From: Vulcanimicrobiota bacterium
GTDB lineage: Bacteria; Vulcanimicrobiota; Vulcanimicrobiia; Vulcanimicrobiales; Vulcanimicrobiaceae
Assembly (NCBI GenBank): GCA_013043945.1
Contig: JABEUW010000164.1
Span: forward strand, 1 to 25,219
Length of the DNA: 25,219 nucleotides
Reading direction: 5' to 3'
Positions 1 to 6,736 of the stretch are shown piece by piece (the first letter of the stretch is position 1; every line of letters starts with the position of its first letter). The notes under the pieces were generated by a model. The model made no database searches and was not told the DNA's origin. It saw only the letters and a program-made list of their open reading frames with translations. The position numbers were made by a program, and so were the translations under genes.

Positions 1-2
1 TC

Positions 3-68
3 TCGCTCGAACATATGCGACGGAACTACGAGGAAGCGCATCCGCGCGACCGAAGCGAAGAGCGGTGA
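3..68 (+). CDS. 3' end of an unidentified gene (partial)
   Basis: An open frame enters from the left edge and ends at a TGA at 66-68. It encodes about 21 residues, the last of them very rich in Arg and Glu (tail RDRSEER). The stop shares four bases (GTGA, 65-68) with the GTG start of the next gene, the usual mark of translationally coupled genes. That overlap is the main evidence that this tail is real. The fragment is too short for any family call. A sigma or anti-sigma factor upstream of a DUF4097 protein would be a common arrangement, but nothing visible here proves it. Confidence 0.5.
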   Translation, partial: SLEHMRRNYEEAHPRDRSEER

Positions 69-784
69 AGCAGACTCTTCTTCTCCTCGCTCTCTGCGCC
101 TCGACCGCGCTGTCAGGTTGTACCTCGAAGGCGCCGTACGTGCGGACCGTCGGCGAACTGAAACCGGGGATGCGCATCGAGTTGCGCGTCGCCGGAGCAC
201 AGGTTGAAGCGTACGCGCCGCTTCCGAAGCAACCGACACAAGCCTATACCGTTGAGGCGACGGCGCTCGCGGCGATTCCGCCGGCGCCGACGATCGTTCC
301 CGACCGCCGTGGCATCGTCGTGAACGCTCCTCAGGCGCTCGCCGATCTGCTCGTTCGCGTACCGCCCGGCGTCGATCTGGTCGTTCGCAATGCCGTCGGC
401 GATATCGACGTCAGCAACGTCGGCGGAAACGTCGATCTGGCAACGGAGCGAGGCAGCATTCATGCGCTACTCGATGGGTACGCACAAGCGCGCGTCGGCA
501 AGGGAAACATCACGGTGACCATGGGCGCGCTCGCCTGGCCCGGTACCTTACGATTTCGCGACGATAACGGCGACGTGACGCTCTTCGTCGCCGCGAACGC
601 TCACTTCCACCTGCACTTGCAAACCGGCGACGGGACGATCTTTACCACCTACGGCCTTCGCGGAACGTCGAAGGGCACGAGCGAGCGTATCGATGGAGAT
701 ATCGGTAGGCCCGGTTCCCAGGGTATCTCGGTCGTCGTCAAGCGCGGCAGCATCCGCGTCCTACGGATGATGCCGCAAGCATAG
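65..784 (+). CDS. DUF4097-type beta-repeat lipoprotein
   Basis: This is a 239-residue secreted lipoprotein of unknown function. The N-terminus is a lipoprotein signal peptide: Lys2, a hydrophobic core, then the lipobox LSGC with the lipidated Cys at position 19. From about residue 85 to the end the protein is made of short beta-hairpin repeats in which VxVxxxxGxIxV-like strands alternate with Gly/Asp turns. This pattern is typical of the DUF4097 (putative adhesin) family. The start is the first possible one in frame, a GTG at 65 overlapping the upstream stop; I see no strong ribosome-binding site, so coupling to the upstream gene is likely. It converges on the AIM24 gene with only five bases between stops and no obvious terminator. 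The family call rests on the repeat pattern only. Confidence 0.72.
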   Translation: MKQTLLLLALCASTALSGCTSKAPYVRTVGELKPGMRIELRVAGAQVEAYAPLPKQPTQAYTVEATALAAIPPAPTIVPDRRGIVVNAPQALADLLVRVPPGVDLVVRNAVGDIDVSNVGGNVDLATERGSIHALLDGYAQARVGKGNITVTMGALAWPGTLRFRDDNGDVTLFVAANAHFHLHLQTGDGTIFTTYGLRGTSKGTSERIDGDIGRPGSQGISVVVKRGSIRVLRMMPQA

Positions 785-789
785 CGATC

Positions 790-1683
790 CTACTGTTTGT
801 TGCCGAAGAGCGAACCGAGGACGTTGCCGATATTACTCGATCCGCCGACCTGCGTTTGCCCCTCGGCCGCCGGTTCGTGATAGGTCATCGACTGAATACC
901 GATCCGTCCCGGACCGTAGAAACGATTCATCTGCAAAGCGAAGCCGCCGACCGCCGCACCGAGCGCGCCGAGTAATCCTCCCCCGCCCGCGCTCTGTAAC
1001 ACGCTCACGGTATCCATGCGAACGGTAGAGTCTTTCCAGAGCCACCCACCGGGCTCGACGTCGAGCGTCTCCCCTGCGGCGAGGTTCTTTTCGAAGACGT
1101 TCCCGTACCCGTGAATCAGGAGCACGCCCTCGCGATCGCGGGCGACGAAACGGTCGATAAAGAGTCCCGTGCGCGAAAAGAGCACGTTCGCTATGCCTTG
1201 CTGCCAGTAGTAATTATATTCGATTTCGCCGGTCGCTAAGAGAAATTGATGCTCGCGGACGTCGACCGATTGCCCGGGCGCGAGCCGGAGGGCCACGATC
1301 TGCCCGGGGGCCTCGCGCGAAAAAGCAATATTGCCGGGGCCCTGTGCGGTGGAAATAAAAATCTGCAAGCCGGCAAAAAACCGTTGTGCCGAATTCTTCA
1401 GCCCCATAAATCCAAGCCGGACCTGCGGCGATTTCCAGAGCACGATGTGGTGTTCGAAATAGACCGTTTCGCTCGCTCCGAGCTCGACATCGACGACCGG
1501 CACCAACTGCCCTTCGATGCGAATCGAGCAATCGCCAATGCGAATGACTTCCTTGGGATTATCGGTCTCAGCGACCGGCTCGGTGTAGCCGCCAACCCCC
1601 GTGCTGCTCGCCGCGGGCGCTCCGCAATTCGGGCAGAATCTCGCCTGTGCGGGAATCGCTGCTTGGCAGGTAGGACAATTCAT
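790..1683 (-). CDS. Zinc-ribbon AIM24-family protein
   Basis: This 297-residue protein begins with a zinc ribbon: Cys3 and Cys6 (CPTC), then Cys18 and Cys21 (CPNCG). A linker leads into an AIM24-type (TIGR00266-like) beta domain at roughly residues 45-255, recognisable from its repeated Gly-rich beta strands and late segments such as GGLLGALG and FYGPGRIGIQSM. AIM24 relatives are a mitochondrial inner-membrane organisation factor and many uncharacterised bacterial proteins; the bacterial role is unknown. No signal peptide is visible, so it is probably cytoplasmic or membrane-associated. The tail is Gly-rich. It starts at ATG 1683, which overlaps the upstream reductase stop as ATGA, and it has a good Shine-Dalgarno at 1694-1700. 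It is the last gene of the minus-strand unit. Confidence 0.82.
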   Translation of the reverse strand: MNCPTCQAAIPAQARFCPNCGAPAASSTGVGGYTEPVAETDNPKEVIRIGDCSIRIEGQLVPVVDVELGASETVYFEHHIVLWKSPQVRLGFMGLKNSAQRFFAGLQIFISTAQGPGNIAFSREAPGQIVALRLAPGQSVDVREHQFLLATGEIEYNYYWQQGIANVLFSRTGLFIDRFVARDREGVLLIHGYGNVFEKNLAAGETLDVEPGGWLWKDSTVRMDTVSVLQSAGGGGLLGALGAAVGGFALQMNRFYGPGRIGIQSMTYHEPAAEGQTQVGGSSNIGNVLGSLFGNKQ

Positions 1684-2633
1684 ACGGGGAGAGCTCCTTT
1701 CCGCGCGCGCAAACTCTCTAAGGATTTCATCAGTCGAACGATCGCTTCGTTAAACGGGGTGGCAACGCCGGCTCTTCGCCCGAGCGCTACGACCGCACCA
1801 TTGAGGTGATCGATCTCGCTCTTGTTCCCAAGTTCGAGGTCGAACGCCATCGAACTCTTACTCTCCGCACCGACGGCGATCACATCGGTCACGTATTGCC
1901 ACGGGTTGGCGAATGGCAAAGAAATCTTTAATGCTGCGGCGACTGCCGCAGCTTCCTCAGCTAACGACTCCGCGAGTCGTGCGGCATCGGGTTCGCGCAG
2001 AATATCCCCCGCCGTACAGTCCAAAATTGCGGAGAGAGCGTTCACGGCGGCGTTTGCAACGAGCTTGCCCCAGAGATGCGGTTTGATATCGTAGACCACC
2101 GCGGCGCGGAGCCCGCCCTTCGAAAGCAACGTCGCGACGGCCTGTGCAGTCGCCGCCGAAGCACCCGCCGAGCCGATGAGCGTCATTCCCTGTTCGGAGC
2201 TGCGCACCGCACCGGGAGCGATCGTTTCGGCGGACTCCGTCGTAACGCCGAGTATGACCGGCACAGCACCGCCGAGCGCGGTCTTAATCGCGTCCTCGTT
2301 TCCGACTCCATTTTGCAGCGAAACGATCGCCGTCGTCGGGTTTAGTTCGCCGGCGAAGGGCCGCAGTGCACGTAATGTGTCGACCGCTTTCACGAAGAGG
2401 AAGAGCACGTCGGAGCTGAAGAGCTCGCGTGCGCGCGTCGCGACGCGAATCTTGCGAGGCTCCGCGTCGTTGACGCGCAGCCCTTCGCGTTCGAGCCCCG
2501 CTCGTACCGCTTCGTTCGATTCCATAATCGTAACGTCGGCGATCTCGGCAAGGTGGCGTCCGAATAGCGAGCCCATCGAACCGCCGCCGATGAGGCCGAT
2601 CCGCGGCCGCGAATCCGGATTATCGCGGTGCAT
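1680..2633 (-). CDS. panE: 2-dehydropantoate 2-reductase (ketopantoate reductase)
   Basis: This enzyme reduces ketopantoate to pantoate with NADPH, a step toward pantothenate and coenzyme A. From the chosen start it is 317 residues, normal for the family. The Rossmann motif GGGSMG lies at 16-21 and the motif QNGVGNE at about 107-113. The catalytic-region lysine and asparagines (K190, N194, N198) sit in KLVANAAVN, and the substrate-binding glutamate is E273 in KSEIDHLNG. The open frame extends to a TTG at 2696, but that adds 21 residues lying inside mlaD. ATG 2633 puts the Rossmann fold near the N-terminus, as in relatives, with GGAG 12 bases upstream; ATG 2651 is an alternative. Its start overlaps the end of mlaD by 14 bases. 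No other pantothenate gene is visible nearby, so a related ApbA/PanE-family reductase of different specificity is possible. Confidence 0.85.
   Translation of the reverse strand: MHRDNPDSRPRIGLIGGGSMGSLFGRHLAEIADVTIMESNEAVRAGLEREGLRVNDAEPRKIRVATRARELFSSDVLFLFVKAVDTLRALRPFAGELNPTTAIVSLQNGVGNEDAIKTALGGAVPVILGVTTESAETIAPGAVRSSEQGMTLIGSAGASAATAQAVATLLSKGGLRAAVVYDIKPHLWGKLVANAAVNALSAILDCTAGDILREPDAARLAESLAEEAAAVAAALKISLPFANPWQYVTDVIAVGAESKSSMAFDLELGNKSEIDHLNGAVVALGRRAGVATPFNEAIVRLMKSLESLRARKGALPV
1694..1700 (-). promoter_or_regulatory. Ribosome-binding site of the AIM24 gene
   Basis: On the minus strand AAAGGAG lies 10 bases before ATG 1683, within the end of the reductase coding region. It supports this start and shows that the AIM24 gene has its own translation signal despite the ATGA overlap. 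Confidence 0.6.
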
Positions 2634-4116
2634 CGGTGAATTCGACTCCATAGACGTCGCGGCGTTGAGCGTGGAGAATGTCGCGTTCGCCGACAAATAC
2701 TTTTATGCCGGGAGCAACGCGAAGATTTGTCGACAGGTCGAGCATCGGTCGCGCGACGTCGTAGAGTTTGGTCGAAAAACCGAGGCCGCGGCGCGAATAG
2801 CGCCCGAGCAGGCCGAGCCGCGAATAGAGGATCCCACCGCCGAAATAGAGCCCCGGTCCGATGCGGCGTACGGCTGCGAGATCGAGCGTGCTCGTTCCGC
2901 TTCCCAGGTCATTCGCCCCGAGAAGAAATTGCGTCGGGGCGTTCGGGAAGACGCTGAGCGCGAGCGAACTGCTCGGACCGCGCGAGGGGCCTAGGAGCGG
3001 GGAACCGCCGCCGACGCGTTCGGGGGAATAGCCGGTAATACGCACGTTTGCCGAGATGAGCGAGAACGGCTTGCCCTTCCCTGGCTTGCCTTGGTGCGTA
3101 CTGCCGTTGCGCGGGCCGGGCGATTGCAGATGGCCGCCGAGTGCGCCGAGCAAAGAATTCGCGCGTTGCGAGGTTTCGTCGAGGTTCCGAATGGTCTCGC
3201 GAAGCCGACTTTGGGTTTTGGGGTCGCCGGTAATGCTCTCCATGTCGGTCGCCATCTTCTTCAACTTCGCGCTCGCCTCGGCGATATTCGTCGTCGTCGT
3301 CAAGACGTTGCCCTTAAACGCGGGGTCGTTTGCAATGCTCGCCACGATTTGCATCGTCGAATTTAGCGCGGTAGCGGTTCCTTGAATCTGTGCCAGGGTT
3401 TCGTTCAGGCGGTTCGAGTTGCCGCGGACGGTGCGATCGAGCACGCCCGTCATCGATGCAATATTGCCGCTCGCTACGCTCAAGTTACTTTGCAACTCGG
3501 TAGCGATCGCATTGCTTTGCGCGGCGAGCCGTGCGACCGCACTGCTTGCCGAGGCGGTAAGCGCGTTGGTATTTTCAAGCGTACTTTGTAACTCGTCGAG
3601 TAAACGTGGTTCGCGTTTTGCGACGTCGGCGAGGACGCCGTTGAGCACTTTTAACTGTCCTTGCCCTTCGGTAACGAGATCGGCGATCGTCGCGGTGTTG
3701 GTTCCCTGCGGCTGCTCGGCGATCGGCCGTATGCCCGGACCGATGATATTGGGTTGCTCGCCCGGCTCCGGGCGCGGCGGTACGATCAGCAGACTCGGAT
3801 CCCCGGTGAGCGGGGCCTGTATGAGAAAGCGCGATTCGCTGGGAATACGTACCGCCTGGCCGCCGACGTGTGGCTTGATCGCGAGGATAACGTCGACCGT
3901 CGTGTCGGGGAGCAGCTTAATGCTCTCGACGCTCCCAACGGAGACGCCGCTAAAAAAGACCTGCGCGCCCGAATGGAGCCCGGCTGCGGAGCGAAAATGC
4001 ACGCCTATTCGGTATCCGGAGTGCCGCGTACCGAAATCGGTGATGACGTAAAAGAACGCAAAGAGCAGGGCGAGCGCCGCCAGCGCAAAGGCTCCTACTT
4101 GTGCTTGCTTCGACAT
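2620..4116 (-). CDS. mlaD: MlaD/MCE lipid-transport protein with long stalk and C-terminal beta-rich domain
   Basis: This is the substrate-binding MCE subunit of an MlaEFD-type ABC lipid transporter. From ATG 4116 it has 498 residues, far longer than E. coli MlaD (about 180). Order of parts: one membrane anchor at about 7-27; one MCE domain at about 33-115; a Pro-rich link; a long Ala/Ser/Thr/Asn-rich helical stalk at about 145-330; a flexible Gly/Pro/Lys linker at about 333-350; and a beta-rich region from 350 to the end, full of alternating hydrophobic strands and Gly-Tyr turns (for example GLYFGGGILYSRLG). That last part resembles the barrel at the end of long, envelope-spanning MlaD proteins such as Veillonella MlaD. 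The frame is open to 4155, but those codons lie in mlaF and a strong ribosome-binding site precedes ATG 4116. Only 13 bases separate it from mlaF. Confidence 0.88.
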   Translation of the reverse strand: MSKQAQVGAFALAALALLFAFFYVITDFGTRHSGYRIGVHFRSAAGLHSGAQVFFSGVSVGSVESIKLLPDTTVDVILAIKPHVGGQAVRIPSESRFLIQAPLTGDPSLLIVPPRPEPGEQPNIIGPGIRPIAEQPQGTNTATIADLVTEGQGQLKVLNGVLADVAKREPRLLDELQSTLENTNALTASASSAVARLAAQSNAIATELQSNLSVASGNIASMTGVLDRTVRGNSNRLNETLAQIQGTATALNSTMQIVASIANDPAFKGNVLTTTTNIAEASAKLKKMATDMESITGDPKTQSRLRETIRNLDETSQRANSLLGALGGHLQSPGPRNGSTHQGKPGKGKPFSLISANVRITGYSPERVGGGSPLLGPSRGPSSSLALSVFPNAPTQFLLGANDLGSGTSTLDLAAVRRIGPGLYFGGGILYSRLGLLGRYSRRGLGFSTKLYDVARPMLDLSTNLRVAPGIKVFVGERDILHAQRRDVYGVEFTDAPR

Positions 4117-4121
4117 ACCTG

Positions 4122-4127
4122 CCTCCC
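4122..4127 (-). promoter_or_regulatory. Ribosome-binding site that fixes the mlaD start
   Basis: On the minus strand GGGAGG sits five bases before ATG 4116, in the short gap after mlaF. It selects this ATG over the upstream in-frame codon at 4155, which lies inside mlaF. Confidence 0.7.
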
Positions 4128-4129
4128 TT

Positions 4130-4888
4130 CTACACCGGTATCGGCCCAACCTCATTGCCGGTGAGGAACTGTTGCACGAACGGATTGCTCGAGGTGCGTA
4201 TCTCTTCGCGAGGACCGTAGGCGATGATCGCGCCTTCGAAGAGCATTGCGACGTAGTCCGCCATTCGGAAAATCGAGTGGAGATCGTGCGATATCACCAC
4301 CGCGGTTCCGTCGAGCTTCTGGCGGAGGCGGATGATCGTATCGGTGATCAGGTTCGTGACGATCGGGTCGAGCCCGGTCGTCGGCTCGTCGTAGAGCACC
4401 AGCTCCGGGCGCGTGACGATCGCCCGAGCAAAGCCGGCGCGCTTGAGCATCCCTCCGGAGAGCTCGTTCGGTAAACTATCGTAAATGTGACGGAGGCCAA
4501 CGCTTTCGAGCGCGTCGTCGACGATGTGACGGATCTTCTCATCGGAGAGCGCGGTGTGCTCCCGCAGCGGTAAGCCGACGTTCTCACCAATCGTAAGGCT
4601 ATCGAGCAGGGCGGCGAACTGAAAAGCGAGGCTCGTTTTTTGCCGAAGCTCGACCAACTTTCGTTCCGGCGTATGGCAAAGATCGTGGCCGTCGACGTAG
4701 ACGTGCCCGCTCGATGGTTCGATAAGGCCGTCGAGCAAGCGAAGAATCGTCGATTTTCCGGCCCCCGAGAGACCGACGATACAGGTGATTGCACCGCGAA
4801 CGATTTTCAGATTGCATTTTTTGAGAATGACGTTCTCTCCGAAGGAGAGCGTCACGTCCTCCAAACTCGCGTAGATCGTCGGCTCCAT
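4130..4888 (-). CDS. mlaF: MlaF ABC-transporter ATPase
   Basis: This is the cytoplasmic ATPase that powers the Mla lipid transporter, pairing with the MlaE permease. It has 252 residues, usual for the family. Visible motifs are Walker A GLSGAGKST (39-47), Q-loop Gln90, the ABC signature LSGGM (143-147), Walker B VLYDEP (164-169) with catalytic Glu168, the D-loop in TGLDP, and switch His201 in VVISHD. The wording of the signature region (LSGGMLKRAGFARAI) is typical of the MlaF/Ttg2A/Mkl subgroup rather than of a general importer. It starts three bases after the mlaE stop, with GGAGG (4899-4903) ten bases upstream. No MlaB-like STAS gene, a common partner of MlaF, is present in the window. Confidence 0.95.
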   Translation of the reverse strand: MEPTIYASLEDVTLSFGENVILKKCNLKIVRGAITCIVGLSGAGKSTILRLLDGLIEPSSGHVYVDGHDLCHTPERKLVELRQKTSLAFQFAALLDSLTIGENVGLPLREHTALSDEKIRHIVDDALESVGLRHIYDSLPNELSGGMLKRAGFARAIVTRPELVLYDEPTTGLDPIVTNLITDTIIRLRQKLDGTAVVISHDLHSIFRMADYVAMLFEGAIIAYGPREEIRTSSNPFVQQFLTGNEVGPIPV

Positions 4889-4891
4889 CGG

Positions 4892-5668
4892 CTAGTGACC
4901 TCCGAAGAGAAAGTAGCTCATGATGAAGTTCGTTCCGAAAATGAGAATGATCGAGATGACGACCGCGCTGGTCGTCGCGCGGCCGACCCCTGCCGCACCA
5001 CCGCGCGTCGAAAGTCCCTGATAGCACCCGACGAACGCGATGATGCAGGCAAAGATGAAGGACTTCAAGAGCCCTTTGACGACGTCGTCGAAGCCGACGG
5101 CTTGACGGGCCGAGGAGATGAACGAGGCGGGGTTAATATGCGCGTACGCCTGCGCGATCCACATACCACCGACGATCGAAATGATATCGGCGAAAATCGT
5201 CAGCAGCGGAAGCATGATCGCGAGGGCCAATAAGCGCGGCACGACGAGAAAGCGCACCGGAGAGAGCCCCATCGAGCGGAGCGCGTCGATCTGCTCGGTC
5301 ACGACCATCGATCCGATCTCGGCGGCGATCGCCGAACCGACGCGACCGGCGACGACCACTGCGGTGAGCATCGGCCCGAGTTCGCGGACCGAGGTGTAGG
5401 TGACCGCACCTCCGACGAGGCTGCCGATTCCATACTGCACCGCTTGCTGAGCCGATTCCAGCGAGATGACCATGCCGGTAAAAAGTGAGGTAAGCAGCAC
5501 GATCAGTAAGGATCCTATGCCAAGTTCGTAGCACTGCACGAAGGTTTCGGCGTACCGAATCTGTGCGTGCACGAGCGAACGAATGCTCTCGCCGATTAAT
5601 GTGATAATGCCGCCGAGGTACTCGAGAAACGCAATCGTCTGTTCGCCGAAGCGTTCGAGGATGCGCAT
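4892..5668 (-). CDS. mlaE: MlaE-family ABC permease
   Basis: This is the inner-membrane permease subunit of the Mla phospholipid transporter. Its 258 residues match the family. It has an amphipathic N-terminal helix, then several membrane helices (about 48-70, 85-105, 140-170, 195-220 and 230-252). The family-typical stretch around ELGPMLTAVVVAGRVGSAIAAE (residues 95-116) is followed by EQIDALRSMG, the conserved EQxxAL coupling segment expected to contact MlaF. The ATG at 5668 follows the preceding gene's stop by three bases. The order mlaE-mlaF-mlaD is standard; the soluble carrier MlaC and the outer-membrane lipoprotein MlaA are not encoded here. Confidence 0.95.
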   Translation of the reverse strand: MRILERFGEQTIAFLEYLGGIITLIGESIRSLVHAQIRYAETFVQCYELGIGSLLIVLLTSLFTGMVISLESAQQAVQYGIGSLVGGAVTYTSVRELGPMLTAVVVAGRVGSAIAAEIGSMVVTEQIDALRSMGLSPVRFLVVPRLLALAIMLPLLTIFADIISIVGGMWIAQAYAHINPASFISSARQAVGFDDVVKGLLKSFIFACIIAFVGCYQGLSTRGGAAGVGRATTSAVVISIILIFGTNFIMSYFLFGGH

Positions 5669-5671
5669 ACT

Positions 5672-6010
5672 CTATGCCGTCGCCTCGTCGAGCAGGGCGA
5701 GCATCGTTCCGATGTTCTCCAATCGCTTGACCGCAACGTTCCGTTCGGCGTTGAAATTCAACTGTGCCTGTGCGAGCTCGGCGAGCCTCCGATCGACATC
5801 CCGCAACTGTGCCCGCGTCTGTGTATCGAAGCTTGCGAAATATTTTCTCAGCGCCGCGCGATACCCCGCCTCAAGATCATCGGTCTGGGCACCTGCCTCA
5901 AGCGCCCTTCCGACGCGCTGGTGGAGCGCGCGGATCGCCGCCTCGCTAAAATGAAAGCCTTCAGCATGTTGGTAGAGCGTGCGAAGATCAGCTTCCACGC
6001 GTGCCTTCAT
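5672..6010 (-). CDS. Small helical protein of unknown function between rph and mlaE
   Basis: I do not recognise this protein. From ATG 6010 it is 112 residues, mostly charged amphipathic helix with heptad-like Leu/Ala spacing (for example the region around RDVDRRLAELAQAQLNF, about 80-100). It has no signal peptide and no membrane segment. The frame runs open to 6142, but those codons lie in rph and do not look like protein. ATG 6010 overlaps the rph end by 23 bases; a GTG at 5998 with AAGG five bases upstream is an equally plausible start giving 108 residues. It ends three bases before mlaE, so it is probably co-translated with the Mla genes. Its position suggests an accessory role for Mla, but that is context only. 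Confidence 0.62.
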   Translation of the reverse strand: MKARVEADLRTLYQHAEGFHFSEAAIRALHQRVGRALEAGAQTDDLEAGYRAALRKYFASFDTQTRAQLRDVDRRLAELAQAQLNFNAERNVAVKRLENIGTMLALLDEATA

Positions 6011-6725
6011 CGATCGCTTTCTTTTGGATTTCGAATAATTCGCCGATGCCCTTGGATGCCAACTCCAGCATTCGGTCGAGCTCTGGGCGACCGAATGGTT
6101 CGGCCTCTGCGGTTCCCTGTAACTCGACGTATCTTCCGGCATCGGTCATAAACACGTTCATATCGACGTGCGCGTTACGATCTTCTTCGTAATTGAGATC
6201 GAGCATCGGCGTCCCGTTCACGATTCCGACGCTGACCGCTCCAACCAATCCATGCATCGGCCAACGAGCGCGCTCCGCCTGTGAAAAACGCTTCGACAAT
6301 GCGATCGAGAGCGCGACGCACGCCCCGGTCAGCGATGCCGTCCGGGTGCCGCCGTCGGCCTGCAGGACGTCGCAGTCGATGGTGATCGTGCGCTCGCCCA
6401 ATTTCACGGTATCGACGATCGCTCGTAAGGAGCGGCCGATAATCCGTTGGATCTCGTGCGTGCGCCCCCCTTGCCGCCCTTTTGCGGCCTCCCGGGCGGT
6501 CCGCTCGCTCGTAGCGCGCGGGAGCATCGCATACTCGGCGGTGATCCAGCCGAGGCCCTTGCCCTTCAGCCATGGCGGAACGCGCTCTTCGAGGGTCGCC
6601 GCGCAGAGCACGCGCGTCCGCCCCACCTCGATCAGCGCCGAGCCTTCGGCGAAATCGAGCGGGTTGGGCGTGATCCGCACCGGGCGAAGTTGGTCTGAAG
6701 CGCGTCCGTCGTTTCTTTGCACCAC
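5988..6725 (-). CDS. rph: Ribonuclease PH
   Basis: This phosphate-dependent 3'-5' exoribonuclease trims the 3' ends of tRNA precursors and other RNAs, acting as a hexameric ring in the cytoplasm. The 245-residue length is normal. Family landmarks in order: GRASDQLRPV near the N-terminus; the stretch ITAEYAMLPRAT; QGGRTHEIQRIIGRSLRA; CDVLQADGGTRTASLTGA; and LDLNYEEDRNAHVDMNV, carrying the acidic metal-binding residues. The start is a GTG at 6725 or the adjacent GTG at 6722; no strong ribosome-binding site is visible. It lies 11 bases after the glmS stop, so it is probably co-transcribed with gmk, rpoZ and glmS. Confidence 0.95.
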   Translation of the reverse strand: MVQRNDGRASDQLRPVRITPNPLDFAEGSALIEVGRTRVLCAATLEERVPPWLKGKGLGWITAEYAMLPRATSERTAREAAKGRQGGRTHEIQRIIGRSLRAIVDTVKLGERTITIDCDVLQADGGTRTASLTGACVALSIALSKRFSQAERARWPMHGLVGAVSVGIVNGTPMLDLNYEEDRNAHVDMNVFMTDAGRYVELQGTAEAEPFGRPELDRMLELASKGIGELFEIQKKAIDEGTRGS

Positions 6726-6736
6726 CGCAGGCTTCG

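Noticed and set aside
785..789. A terminator between the convergent DUF4097 lipoprotein and AIM24 genes
   Set aside because: Five bases separate the stops and no hairpin with a T-run is visible on either strand nearby.
2176..2994. A 272-codon open frame on the plus strand across panE and mlaD
   Set aside because: It crosses two real genes on the other strand and its translation is Arg/Ser-rich without domains; a shadow frame.
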